This document shows positions 1-8,048 of a stretch of DNA of 64,000 bases, piece by piece. The notes beneath the pieces were generated by a model. That model was given only the letters and a program-made list of their open reading frames with translations, was not told the DNA's origin and searched no databases. Each line of letters begins with the position of its first letter. Within the stretch, counting starts at the first letter, position 1. Source of the DNA: Palleronia pelagia (GTDB taxonomy: Bacteria; Pseudomonadota; Alphaproteobacteria; Rhodobacterales; Rhodobacteraceae); contig NZ_FOCM01000006.1 in the NCBI RefSeq assembly GCF_900110115.1, positions 62,001 through 126,000 of the forward strand, read 5' to 3'. A program made the translations under genes and the position numbers.

Positions 1-330
1 TGCGTCGACCAACGCCTCGGCCCGGTCCGCCAGAACCGGGAAGGCCCCCAAGGCGCGCGCCATGTCGTCGGCTGCGATCGGGTGCGCCTCGAAGCTGGTG
101 AACCGCAGGTCGCCCGATTGCCCGCTCTCCTGCCACGCCACCCAGGCGGCCAGCGCGTTCAGGCCGGTGCCGAAGCCAAGCTCGCCGATGTGAAAGCCCG
201 GGGCGAAGCGCGCGGGCAGGTCGTTGCCACGCAGGAACACGTGATGCGTTTCATCCAGCCCGTGCGCGAAGGAATAGTAGGGATCGTCGTAGATCTCGCT
301 GACGGGCACGCCGTCCTGCCACTGGGTCAT
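1..330 (-). CDS. mnmD: tRNA (mnm5s2U34) methyltransferase MnmD, partial (3' end outside window)
   Basis: The minus strand encodes 110 residues from an ATG at 330 down to the window edge, in frame and without a stop. It begins MTQWQDGVPVSEIYDDPYYS and carries the SAM-binding motif GELGFGTGLNAL, typical of Methyltransf_30 (the N-terminal half of MnmC). This family methylates the aminomethyl group of the wobble uridine in tRNA. The C-terminal half of the enzyme lies outside the window. It is divergent from an FAD oxidoreductase that resembles the other half of MnmC, so the two activities seem to be on separate genes here. The family call is firm; the full length is unknown. Confidence 0.85.
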   Translation of the reverse strand, partial: MTQWQDGVPVSEIYDDPYYSFAHGLDETHHVFLRGNDLPARFAPGFHIGELGFGTGLNALAAWVAWQESGQSGDLRFTSFEAHPIAADDMARALGAFPVLADRAEALVDA

Positions 331-399
331 GGGCCATCCCTTGCCGCTTCGCGTCGACCCGATTACCTGACGGGACCACGCGCGGAAAGGGGATGCGAC

Positions 400-1434
400 A
401 TGCAGGACGTTACCGTCTACGGCGCGGGCATCTTCGGGCTGTCGGTGGCCTGGGCGTGCCTGACCCGCGGCGCGCGGGTGCAGGTGATCGACCCCCACGG
501 CCCCGGCGCGGGCGCGTCGGGCGGGATCGTCGGCGCGCTGGCACCCCATGTCCCCGAGAACTGGAACCCGAAGAAGGCCTTCCAGCTCGACAGCCTGCTG
601 GCGGCCGAAGGCTTCTGGGCGGCGGTCGAGAATGCGGGCGGCGTGGCGTCCGGATACGGGCGCACCGGCCGTATCCAGCCCGTCGCGGACCCGCAGGCGC
701 ATGACCGGGCCGACGCGCGCGGCGCGGGGGCGCGCGACCTGTGGCGGGGGCAGGCCGCGTGGTCGGTCACCGATGCCGCAAGCGACCCGTGGGGCGTCGC
801 GGCGCCCTTGGGCGTCGTCATCCACGACAGCTTGACCGCGCGCATTCACCCGCGCCGGGCCTGCGACGCGCTGGTTGCCGCCATCCGCGCGCGCGGGGGC
901 GCGGTGCTGGGCGAGGGGCGCGCGCGGGGCGCCGTCGTCTGGGCCACCGGTGCCGCGGGCCTTCAGGACCTGTCCCGGGAGCTTGGGCAGGAGGTCGGCC
1001 GCCCGATCAAGGGGCAGGCGGCGCTGCTCAAGCTGGACATGGGCGATGCGCCGCAACTGTTCGTGGACGGTCTGCACGTGGTGCCCCATGCCGACGGCAC
1101 GGTGGCCATCGGCTCCACGACCGAGCGGGACTACGACGATCCTTCGGGTTGCGACGCCTTGCTGGACGACGTGGTGGCGCGCGCCCGCGCGACGGTGCCA
1201 AGGCTGGCCGGGGCGCCCGTGATCGCGCGCTGGGCCGGGCTGCGCCCCCGCGCCCGGTCGCGTGCGCCGATGCTGGGGGCGTGGCCGGGACGGCCCGGCC
1301 ATTTCGTCGCCAATGGCGGGTTCAAGATCGGCTTCGGCATGGCGCCGGGCGTGGCCGGGGTCATGGCCGCGCTCGTGCTGGACGGGCGGGACGGAATCCC
1401 CGAGGGCTTTCGCCTGGAGGACAGCCTGCGCTGA
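400..1434 (+). CDS. FAD-dependent oxidoreductase (DAO/MnmC-C-like)
   Basis: 344 residues from an ATG at 400; the open frame extends upstream to 82 but that part overlaps mnmD antisense. The N-terminus has a Rossmann FAD motif GAGIFG (residues 8-13) followed by an acidic strand end (VIDP) and GAGASGG, as in DAO-type oxidoreductases. The C-terminal part has the typical WAGLRPR and FKIGFGMAPG stretches. Its place next to mnmD suggests it is the cmnm5U-tRNA oxidoreductase half of MnmC (converting cmnm5 to nm5), but a D-amino-acid or glycine oxidase role cannot be excluded from sequence alone. The stop codon abuts a dispersed hairpin element. Confidence 0.8.
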   Translation: MQDVTVYGAGIFGLSVAWACLTRGARVQVIDPHGPGAGASGGIVGALAPHVPENWNPKKAFQLDSLLAAEGFWAAVENAGGVASGYGRTGRIQPVADPQAHDRADARGAGARDLWRGQAAWSVTDAASDPWGVAAPLGVVIHDSLTARIHPRRACDALVAAIRARGGAVLGEGRARGAVVWATGAAGLQDLSRELGQEVGRPIKGQAALLKLDMGDAPQLFVDGLHVVPHADGTVAIGSTTERDYDDPSGCDALLDDVVARARATVPRLAGAPVIARWAGLRPRARSRAPMLGAWPGRPGHFVANGGFKIGFGMAPGVAGVMAALVLDGRDGIPEGFRLEDSLR

Positions 1435-1494
1435 GGGGGCGCCGCCCCCCGTCCGCTGCGCGGACTCCCCCCGAGGTATTTTGGGAAAGATGAA
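1435..1494 (+). repeat. Dispersed intergenic hairpin element, copy A
   Basis: Starts at the base after the TGA of the FAD oxidoreductase. It holds two adjacent hairpins, GGGGGC-gcc-GCCCCC (1435-1449) and GTCCGC-tgc-GCGGAC (1451-1465), then a CCCCCCGAGGTATTTT tail. Related copies lie at 33309-33367 (inverted) and 38011-38071, and the tail part recurs at 56721-56780. Position between converging genes suggests a terminator or an mRNA 3'-end stabilising element. Confidence 0.7.
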
Positions 1495-1531
1495 GCGGCG
1501 GGGCGACCGGGACGGTGCCGCGCCCTCCGGC

Positions 1532-2647
1532 TCAGGCGAGAACGGTGTCGAGCGCCACGTGATCGCGGCCCAGCGCCTCGGCCACCGGGGCGTTGGTGAT
1601 CTGGCCCGCGTGCACGTTCAGGCCTTGCGCCAGGTGCGCGTCGTCGCGGCAGGCCTGTTTCCAGCCCTTGTCGGCCAGCGCCAGCATGAACGGCATGGTC
1701 GCGTTGCCGAGCCCGATGGTCGACGACCGCGCGACCGCGCCGGGCATGTTCGCCACGCAGTAATGCAGGATGCCGTCGACCTCGAAGATCGGGTCCTGGT
1801 GGGTGGTCGCCTTCGACGTCTCGAAGCAGCCGCCTTGGTCGATCGCCACGTCCACCAGCACCGCGCCGGGCTTCATCGTGGACAGCATGTCGCGGGTGAC
1901 GAGCTTGGGCGCGGCGGCGCCGGGGATCAGCACCGCGCCGATGACCATGTCGGCCTCGGCCACCGCCTCGGCGATGTTGCCGCCCGAGGCATAGCGGGTG
2001 TTCATGTCGCGGCTAAAGAGCTCATCGAGCTGGCGCAACCGGGGCAGCGACTTGTCGAGCACGGTGACGTCCGCGCCCATCCCGGCGGCGATGCGCGCCG
2101 CGTGGGTGCCGACGACGCCGCCGCCGATCACCACGACGCTGGCCGGCGTGACGCCGGGAATCCCGCCCATCAGCACGCCGCGCCCGCCATTGGCCTTCTG
2201 CAGGGTCCAGGCACCCATCTGCGGCGCCAGGCGGCCCGCGACCTCGGACATGGGGGCGAGCAGCGGCAGGCCGCCACGCGCGTCGGTCACCGTTTCATAG
2301 GCGATGCAGGTGGCGCCCGATTTCAGCAGGTCGTCGGTCTGCGCCGGATCGGGGGCCAGGTGCAGGTAGGTGAACAGCAGCTGGCCCTCGCGCAGCATGG
2401 CGCGCTCGGCGGCCTGCGGCTCCTTCACCTTCACCACCATCTCGGCGCGCTCGAAGATCTCGTCGGCGGTCGCGACGATGCTGGCGCCCGCGTCGGCGTA
2501 GTCCTCGTCCGGGAAGCCCGCGCCCAGGCCGGCACCCGACTGGATCAGCACCTCGTGGCCGTGGCTCACCGCCTCGCGCGCGGCGTTGGGCGTGATGCCG
2601 ACGCGGAATTCCTGGGCCTTGATCTCGGTGGGACAGCCAATGCGCAT
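1532..2647 (-). CDS. ald: Alanine dehydrogenase
   Basis: 371 residues, the usual length of NAD-dependent L-alanine dehydrogenase, which interconverts alanine with pyruvate plus ammonia. The active-site residues seen in the family are in place: R15 in the RVGITP segment, K75 (KVKEPQ) and H96 (YLHLAPD). The NAD Rossmann motif GGGVVG is at 175-180, with the ribose-binding acidic residue at D198. It starts at an ATG at 2647 and is transcribed away from an Lrp/AsnC regulator about 135 bp upstream. That arrangement is common for ald and its own activator (AldR-like). It probably serves alanine catabolism or ammonium assimilation in the cytoplasm. Confidence 0.95.
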   Translation of the reverse strand: MRIGCPTEIKAQEFRVGITPNAAREAVSHGHEVLIQSGAGLGAGFPDEDYADAGASIVATADEIFERAEMVVKVKEPQAAERAMLREGQLLFTYLHLAPDPAQTDDLLKSGATCIAYETVTDARGGLPLLAPMSEVAGRLAPQMGAWTLQKANGGRGVLMGGIPGVTPASVVVIGGGVVGTHAARIAAGMGADVTVLDKSLPRLRQLDELFSRDMNTRYASGGNIAEAVAEADMVIGAVLIPGAAAPKLVTRDMLSTMKPGAVLVDVAIDQGGCFETSKATTHQDPIFEVDGILHYCVANMPGAVARSSTIGLGNATMPFMLALADKGWKQACRDDAHLAQGLNVHAGQITNAPVAEALGRDHVALDTVLA

Positions 2648-2742
2648 AATCTTCTCCTCGTGTCCTGGGTTGCGCGGAGATTAACGCCGTCGGGACGGGA
2701 GTGCTTTGAATTCCCTGCGTGCGATGGCATCATTCCGGCAAG

Positions 2743-2762
2743 ATCCGTGCGCTATCACGGAT
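2743..2762. promoter_or_regulatory. Inverted repeat in the ald/lrp divergent region (candidate operator)
   Basis: ATCCGTG (2743-2749), a 6-base spacer and CACGGAT (2756-2762) form a perfect 7-bp dyad in the 136-bp gap between ald and the Lrp-type gene, just upstream of the regulator's ribosome binding site (GGAG near 2770). Its position suits autoregulation or control of ald by the Lrp-type protein. The role is inferred from position only. Confidence 0.4.
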
Positions 2763-2783
2763 AATCGCAGGAGAAATGATCGC

Positions 2784-3245
2784 ATGATCGGCCTCGACCA
2801 GATGGATCGCCGAATCCTCGCGTTGCTGCAGCGCGAGGGGCGGCTCACCAATGCCGAGCTGAGCGAGCGGGTGGCGCTGTCGCCCTCGGCCTGCCACCGG
2901 CGCGTGGCGCGCCTGGAACAGGCGGGGGTCATTCGCGGCTACGTCGCGCTGCTGGACCGCGCCGTGCTGGGGCGGCGCACCACGGTCTTCGTTGAGATCA
3001 CGCTGTCGGGGCAGGCGGACGAGGTGCTGGACGCGTTCGAAGCGGCGGTGGCGCAGATCCCCGAGGTGCTGGAATGCCACCTCATGGCGGGCACGGCCGA
3101 TTACCTGCTGAAGGTCGTGGTCTCGGATACCGAGGATTTCGCCCAGCTGCACCGCCGCCACCTGGCACGGCTGCCGGGGGTGGCGCAGATGCAGTCGAGC
3201 TTTGCCCTGCGCCGCGTGCGCGAGACGACGGCGATCCCGGTCTAG
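2784..3245 (+). CDS. Lrp/AsnC family transcriptional regulator
   Basis: 153 residues. The start chosen is the ATG at 2784, preceded by GCAGGAG about 10 bases away, giving the classic N-terminus MIGLDQMDRRILALLQ. Residues 1-60 form the AsnC-type winged helix (LTNAELSERVALSPSACHRR as recognition region). Residues 65-150 form the RAM effector domain (ELECHLMAG-type: VLECHLMAGTADYLLKV). Divergent placement from ald suggests it senses alanine or another amino acid and controls ald. Its stop overlaps by 4 bp the converging DUF2834 gene. Confidence 0.9.
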   Translation: MIGLDQMDRRILALLQREGRLTNAELSERVALSPSACHRRVARLEQAGVIRGYVALLDRAVLGRRTTVFVEITLSGQADEVLDAFEAAVAQIPEVLECHLMAGTADYLLKVVVSDTEDFAQLHRRHLARLPGVAQMQSSFALRRVRETTAIPV

Positions 3246-3544
3246 GCCTTGCGCATCCGCAGGAACAGGTAGAGCGGCAGGCCGCAGCTGACCCCGATGC
3301 AGAAGGTCGCCGGGATGGCGACCAGGTCCAGCCAGCGGCGGCGGCCGATCGCCTCGATCAGGATCCAGACGGTCAGGGTGATGGCGGCGATGGTCAGGTC
3401 CCAGACCAGCCCGGTGGTCGATTTGTTCACGTACCAGGCGTCGATCAGCTGACCCAGCGAATTGCCGTCGGCCATGTAGCCCAGGAACCAGTACATCGGG
3501 TGGATCGCACCCCAGACGGCCAGGGCCAGGAAAATCCAGCGCAT
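3242..3544 (-). CDS. DUF2834 membrane protein
   Basis: 100 residues with three hydrophobic segments (about 2-20, 45-65 and 74-96) and a short basic tail (RMRKA). The pattern MYWFLGYMADGN...YVNKSTTGLVWDLTI matches DUF2834, a family of small membrane proteins without known function. It is the last gene of an argH-lipoprotein-DUF2834 run; its ATG overlaps the lipoprotein stop codon (TGATG), so translation is probably coupled. The family call is good, but nothing in the sequence points to a function. Confidence 0.75.
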   Translation of the reverse strand: MRWIFLALAVWGAIHPMYWFLGYMADGNSLGQLIDAWYVNKSTTGLVWDLTIAAITLTVWILIEAIGRRRWLDLVAIPATFCIGVSCGLPLYLFLRMRKA

Positions 3545-3696
3545 CAGAAGCTGCCGCCGCTGATGCCGATCTCGGCGGTGCCCGATACGGCGATGCCGCC
3601 GCGCCGCGCGGGGTCGTCCACCACCGGTTCGGGCGGCGCGTCGGCCCCGCAGGCGGCAAGGGTGGCAAGGGCGATCAGCGCGGCGATGCGGGTCAT
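3544..3696 (-). CDS. Small lipoprotein downstream of argH (LptM-like)
   Basis: A 50-residue frame from an ATG at 3696: MTRIAALIALATLAACGADA, then a Pro/acidic stretch and a short tail ending GISGGSF. It has a textbook lipoprotein signal with lipobox LAAC (Cys16), so the mature part would be only about 35 residues anchored in a membrane. Small lipoproteins just after argH are common in alphaproteobacteria, and some belong to the LptM (YifL-like) family that assists LPS translocon assembly. That assignment here is inference from size and position. Its stop overlaps the DUF2834 start. Confidence 0.65.
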   Translation of the reverse strand: MTRIAALIALATLAACGADAPPEPVVDDPARRGGIAVSGTAEIGISGGSF

Positions 3697-3729
3697 GGCG
3701 GGCCTTCGGTCAGGTGCGATGCCCTCAAA

Positions 3730-5139
3730 CTAGGCGTGGGGCGAGGCTTCGGCCAGTGTCTTGCGCCAGCGGGTCACCTGCGCGCGCACGTTGGCGGGCG
3801 CCGTGCCACCGTAGGACGTGCGCGAGGCCACCGAATTGTCCACGCCCAGCACGTCGAAGACGGCCTCGGTGATGGCCGGGTGCGCGTTCTGCATGTCCTC
3901 CAGCGTGAGGTCCGGCAGGTCGCAACCACGGCGTTCGGCCAGGGCCACCAGCGCGCCAGTCACGTGGTGCGCGTCGCGGAACGGCAGGCCCGCCTCGCGC
4001 GTCAGCCAGTCGGCCAGGTCCGTGGCGGTCGAGAACCCGTGCGACGCGGCGGCGCGCAGCGCCTCGCGGTTGGCGGTCATGTCGCCCACCATCCCCGTCA
4101 TCGCCGCCAGTGCCAGCATGAGCGAGTCGGCGGCGTCGAAGGTCTGTTCCTTGTCCTCCTGCATGTCCTTTGAATAGGCCAGCGGCAGCCCCTTCATCAC
4201 AGTCATCAGCGCCACCTGCGCGCCGAAGATCCGCCCCAGCTTGGCGCGCAGCAGCTCGGCCGCGTCGGGGTTGCGTTTCTGCGGCATGATCGACGACCCG
4301 GTGGACCAGCGGTCGGACAGCGACACGAACCGGAACTGGGCCGAGGACCAGATCACCAGCTCTTCGGCCAGGCGGCTCAGGTGCATGGCGGTGATCGAGG
4401 TGGCCGACAGGAACTCCAGCGCGAAATCGCGGTCGCTGACGGCATCCAGCGAATTGGCGCAGGGCCGGTCGAAGCCCAGCGCGTGGGCCGTGGCGTCGCG
4501 GTCCAGCGGGTAGGACGTGCCGGCCAGCGCGGCGGCGCCCAGGGGGCTTTCGTTCATCCGCGCGCGCGCGTCGCGCAGGCGGCCGATATCGCGGTCGAAC
4601 ATCTCGGCATAGGCCAGCATGTGGTGGCCCCAGGTCACCGGCTGCGCGGTCTGCAGGTGGGTGAAGCCGGGCATGACCCAGTCGGCGCCCGCCTCGGCCT
4701 GGTCGACCAGCGCCGTCTGCAACGCGCGCAGTCCTTCCATGGCCGCGTCGCACTGGTCGCGGACCCAGAGCCGGAAATCGGTGGCCACCTGGTCGTTGCG
4801 CGACCGGCCCGTGTGCAGGCGCCCGGCAGGCTCGCCGATCATCTCCTTCAGGCGGGCCTCGACATTCATGTGGATGTCTTCCAGCGCGGCCGAGAACGGG
4901 AAGTCGCCGGACTCGATCTCTGACAAAACGGTGAGAAGGCCTTCCCGGATCGCCTCGGCATCCTTACTGCTGATGATGCCTTGGGCGGCCAGCATGGCGG
5001 CGTGGGCGCGCGACCCCGCGATATCCTGCGGGGCCAGGCGCCGGTCATAGGCGATCGAGGCGTTGATCGCCTCCATGATCGCGTCGGGACCGGTGCTGAA
5101 GCGTCCGCCCCACATCGCGTTGGAAGTCTTGTCGGCCAT
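3730..5139 (-). CDS. argH: Argininosuccinate lyase
   Basis: 469 residues from the ATG at 5139 ([14 protein letters not shown], the typical argH start); the open frame runs further upstream but over the divergent thioredoxin gene. It catalyses the last step of arginine biosynthesis, argininosuccinate to arginine plus fumarate. The fumarase/ASL signature [10 protein letters not shown] is at 281-290 with the catalytic Ser283, and the HTGRSRNDQ substrate loop is at 109-117. It is divergent from a TlpA-type thioredoxin and followed about 33 bp later by a small lipoprotein gene. The call is firm. Confidence 0.97.
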   Translation of the reverse strand: MADKTSNAMWGGRFSTGPDAIMEAINASIAYDRRLAPQDIAGSRAHAAMLAAQGIISSKDAEAIREGLLTVLSEIESGDFPFSAALEDIHMNVEARLKEMIGEPAGRLHTGRSRNDQVATDFRLWVRDQCDAAMEGLRALQTALVDQAEAGADWVMPGFTHLQTAQPVTWGHHMLAYAEMFDRDIGRLRDARARMNESPLGAAALAGTSYPLDRDATAHALGFDRPCANSLDAVSDRDFALEFLSATSITAMHLSRLAEELVIWSSAQFRFVSLSDRWSTGSSIMPQKRNPDAAELLRAKLGRIFGAQVALMTVMKGLPLAYSKDMQEDKEQTFDAADSLMLALAAMTGMVGDMTANREALRAAASHGFSTATDLADWLTREAGLPFRDAHHVTGALVALAERRGCDLPDLTLEDMQNAHPAITEAVFDVLGVDNSVASRTSYGGTAPANVRAQVTRWRKTLAEASPHA

Positions 5140-5163
5140 GTTGAGAAGCCCCCGGAGGACGTT

Positions 5164-5709
5164 GTGAAATTTCTGACCCTCGCCCTTTATCTGGGCCTCG
5201 CCACGATCGCAAATGCCGAGCCCGCCGCCTGGTCGGACCTGCGCCAGGGGGACATGCGCAAGCTGGTGTTCCACGACACGCCCCGCGCGGTCACCGACGC
5301 GACCTTCACGACCCCCGACGGCGCGGAGCGCCGGCTGTCGGACTACGCGGGCAAGTGGGCGCTGGTGAACTTCTGGGCATTGTGGTGCGCCCCCTGCCGC
5401 GAGGAGATGCCGGCGCTGGATACCCTCAACGCCGAGATGGGCGGCGAGGATTTCGAGGTCGTGACCATCGCGGTCTGGCGCAACGCGCTGCCCGCGATCG
5501 AGGATTTCTTCGCCGAGCACGAGATCGGGACGCTGCCGATCCTGCTGGACCCCGACCGTAGAGTGTCTTCGGCCATGGGCGTGCTGGCCATGCCGATCAC
5601 CGTCCTGCTGAACCCCGAGGGGCAGGAAGTCGCGCGCATGACGGGCGACGCCGACTGGGCGGGCGACGACGCGCGGACGCTTCTGCAGGGTGTGATGAAC
5701 GGCGGCTAG
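5164..5709 (+). CDS. TlpA-family thiol:disulfide oxidoreductase
   Basis: 181 residues from a GTG at 5164 ([18 protein letters not shown]), chosen because GGAGG lies 5-6 bases upstream and it gives a clean Sec signal peptide of about 18 residues. The longer frame from 4981 runs antisense to argH. The thioredoxin-fold domain carries the redox motif C75-A-P-C78 within FWALWCAPC, and the cis-proline region [11 protein letters not shown] is present. It should act in the periplasm, for example in cytochrome c biogenesis or general thiol redox. Its stop overlaps the converging tag gene by 4 bp. Confidence 0.9.
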   Translation: MKFLTLALYLGLATIANAEPAAWSDLRQGDMRKLVFHDTPRAVTDATFTTPDGAERRLSDYAGKWALVNFWALWCAPCREEMPALDTLNAEMGGEDFEVVTIAVWRNALPAIEDFFAEHEIGTLPILLDPDRRVSSAMGVLAMPITVLLNPEGQEVARMTGDADWAGDDARTLLQGVMNGG

Positions 5710-6275
5710 CCCATGGCCGCGACCGCATCGTGCCGTGGGCACGGGACAAGGTGGTCGTTGAAAAAGCCCGAGGCCTGCATGAAGGCATAGACGATGGTCG
5801 GCCCGCAAAAGCCGAAGCCCCGCGCCTTCAGGTCCTTCGAGATGCGTTGCGACAGCGGCGTCTGCGCCGGAACCTCGGCCATGCTGTGGAACCGGTTCTG
5901 CACCGGGCTGCCATCCACGAAATCCCAGAGGTAGTTCGAGAACCCCCGCTCGGCTTCGATCTGCTGCCAGGAGCGGGCATTCTTGATCGCCGCCTCGATC
6001 TTGCCGCGGTGGCGCACGATGCCCGGGTCCTGCGCCAGCCGGTCGACCTCGGCCGTGCCCCAGGTGGCGATCTCGTTTGGGTCGAACCCGTTGAACGCCG
6101 CGCGGAAATTGTCGCGCTTGCGCAGGATGGTGATCCAGGACAGCCCCGCCTGGAATCCGTCCAGCACCAGCTTCTCGTATAGCGCGCGACCGTCATACTC
6201 GGGCACGCCCCATTCCTTGTCGTGGTAGGCCACGTAAAGCGGATCGTCGCCGCACCAATCGCACCGTTCCCCCAT
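5706..6275 (-). CDS. tag: DNA-3-methyladenine glycosylase I
   Basis: 189 residues, the family length. The Tag hallmarks are all present: N-terminal [19 protein letters not shown] with zinc ligands Cys5 and His18, [17 protein letters not shown] around the base-binding pocket, and the C-terminal [11 protein letters not shown] holding the other zinc His and Cys. It removes 3-methyladenine from alkylated DNA. It converges on the thioredoxin gene with a 4-bp overlap. The call is firm. Confidence 0.95.
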   Translation of the reverse strand: MGERCDWCGDDPLYVAYHDKEWGVPEYDGRALYEKLVLDGFQAGLSWITILRKRDNFRAAFNGFDPNEIATWGTAEVDRLAQDPGIVRHRGKIEAAIKNARSWQQIEAERGFSNYLWDFVDGSPVQNRFHSMAEVPAQTPLSQRISKDLKARGFGFCGPTIVYAFMQASGFFNDHLVPCPRHDAVAAMG

Positions 6276-6351
6276 ACCGCGCCCCCTTATCGGCGAAAAT
6301 TGTCCGTTTTACCCTGCGTTAGCCGCCGTCGGTCATTCTGCGCGCAGTCAG

Positions 6352-7212
6352 ATGAGGCAGGCCATGATCCACCCATTTTCCCCGAAGCCCGGCGCGACGA
6401 CGGCATCGCCGGACCCGCTGAGCTTTGCCGTGGCCGCGCGGGATCGCGACACCGTCGCCATGGTGACGCGCGCGGTGGACGAAGACAACGTCATGCTGGC
6501 CTTCCAGCCCGTGGTGCCCGCGCTGCGCGACGACCGGCCGGCCTTCTACGAGGGGCTAATCCGCCTGCTCGACGCCTCGGGCCGGATCATCCCCGCGCGC
6601 GATTTCATGTCCACGGTCGAGCCGACCGAGCTCGGACGCCGCATCGACACCCTGTCGATCACCCACGGGCTCGAGGTGCTGCATCACCGCCCCCGGCTGC
6701 GGCTGGCGATCAACGTGTCGGCCCGCTCCATCGGCCATTCCCCGTGGCTCGAAGCGCTGGAGCGGGGGATCACGCGCGATCCCACGGTGGCCGAGCGGCT
6801 GATCCTCGAGATATCCGAGCGCTCGACGATCGAACTGCCCCAGATGGTCGGCGATTTCATGCAGGCGATGCAGCTGCGCGGGCTGAGCTTCGCGCTCGAT
6901 GATTTCGGCGAGGGGTATACCTCGCTGAAATATCTCAAGGATCTCTATTTCGACATCGTCAAGATCGACGGCCAGTTCGTGCGCGGCATCGCCGGGAACC
7001 CCGACAACCGCGCGCTGATCAAGGCCATCGTCTCGATCGGGCGCCATTTCGACATGGTGACCATCGCCGAACAGGTCGAAACCCGGGCCGACGCCGCCGC
7101 TTTGGCCAAGCTGGGGGTCGATTGCCTGCAGGGCTACTATTTCGGCGCACCCACGATCCGCCCCCGCTGGGAACCTGCTGGGGCGCCGCCTAGAAAGGGG
7201 TCGGACCCGTAA
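6352..7212 (+). CDS. EAL domain protein, predicted c-di-GMP phosphodiesterase
   Basis: Up to 286 residues; starts at 6352 or at the ATG at 6364, which leaves the domain unchanged. It is a stand-alone EAL domain with no sensor domain or membrane segment. Visible motifs are EGL (67-69, in place of EAL), NVSARS (121-126), LEISE (152-156), DDFGEGYTSL (183-192), K204, AEQVE (239-243) and QGYYFG (260-265). Most metal- and substrate-binding positions are kept (E67, N121, E153, D183, D184, K204, E240, E243). The loop-6 motif reads DDFGEG rather than DDFGTG, so activity is likely but not certain. It could lower the c-di-GMP that the glucan synthase cluster at 28-33 kb may depend on. Confidence 0.88.
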   Translation: MRQAMIHPFSPKPGATTASPDPLSFAVAARDRDTVAMVTRAVDEDNVMLAFQPVVPALRDDRPAFYEGLIRLLDASGRIIPARDFMSTVEPTELGRRIDTLSITHGLEVLHHRPRLRLAINVSARSIGHSPWLEALERGITRDPTVAERLILEISERSTIELPQMVGDFMQAMQLRGLSFALDDFGEGYTSLKYLKDLYFDIVKIDGQFVRGIAGNPDNRALIKAIVSIGRHFDMVTIAEQVETRADAAALAKLGVDCLQGYYFGAPTIRPRWEPAGAPPRKGSDP

Positions 7213-7335
7213 ACAATGGATCGGTTCTCGCCTAGTGGTGTGGCAGGGTAGCTCTTGAAGCGCCCAGTCCCGGCAGCGCTGAAATACCGGCGGTCATCTT
7301 CGACCAAGCTATCCAATAATTCAAAGGGGTGGGAG

Positions 7336-7854
7336 ATGCCTGACTACTCACAGGACCATCCCGGGATGAGCAGGGAACGCGATGAAGTGATGCCAATCGA
7401 GCATTTTCACAGCGTTCTCGTCGGGTACCTCATGCATTGGCACCGCCTTTCGCTCGACGCTTCGTTATTTTTTGCAACCGCGAGCCTTACGCTCACCGCT
7501 GTAGCCTTGTCCAACTCGAATTTGGCCAGCGAAAGAGCGCTGACCGTCAGCTTTATGCTTATCATGATTGCGGTTGCTGGCGGAGTGGTAACCAAGACAA
7601 TCATGCGTCAGATGATGGCTTTGAGGTCCGCCATTCAGAAGCTTGACGAAGCAGGCGGTGCGTTCAGCACGGGGGCTCACCTCAAATGTTCGACTGTTTA
7701 TCCGATGCACTGGAAGGTGCCGGCCGAAAAAACGTGGCATGACCCGATCAAGCCAATCGTTCTGGCCTCAACGGTTCTGCTTCCCTTGGCGCTCGCGTGT
7801 ATGATTATTGCTTCAGCGCTGGGCCTGATCGAGATGATCGCGATCGCGCTATAG
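7336..7854 (+). CDS. Hypothetical membrane protein in an A+T-richer patch
   Basis: 172 residues from the ATG at 7336, which follows GGGGTGGGA by one base (the frame itself opens at 7255). I do not recognise the family. The soluble N-terminus is acidic and His-rich (about 1-40). Two hydrophobic segments lie near 50-68 and 72-95, and a strongly hydrophobic C-terminus near 145-172. Codon choice is much less G/C-biased than the neighbours (for example tcg-ttatttttt and ttg-tcc-aac-tcg runs), and the flanks to about 7950 are also A+T-richer. This suggests recent acquisition. No partner gene lies beside it. Confidence 0.6.
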   Translation: MPDYSQDHPGMSRERDEVMPIEHFHSVLVGYLMHWHRLSLDASLFFATASLTLTAVALSNSNLASERALTVSFMLIMIAVAGGVVTKTIMRQMMALRSAIQKLDEAGGAFSTGAHLKCSTVYPMHWKVPAEKTWHDPIKPIVLASTVLLPLALACMIIASALGLIEMIAIAL

Positions 7855-7931
7855 TCAGGGATGAAGCCAGCATTCGGGGTTGGCCATAACCAGAACTTCT
7901 GCGTTCGTCTCAGTGGCGGAAAGCATCGGTT

Positions 7932-7947
7932 GTGTCCTTTATGACAC
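7932..7947. promoter_or_regulatory. Dyad upstream of phaA (weak candidate operator)
   Basis: GTGTC (7932-7936), a 6-base spacer and GACAC (7943-7947) form a 5-bp dyad about 100 bp upstream of the phaA start, the only obvious symmetrical site in the 194-bp gap. It may be an operator or lie within the phaA promoter. It is short enough to be chance. Confidence 0.2.
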
Positions 7948-8048
7948 TGGCATAGGGTCTGCGTGACGATCCCGGCGGCGCTGCTACGTTGTACCGCGGC
8001 GGCCCGCCCGGGCGACCAACGAACCGCACGCAGCAAAAGGGTAATCCC

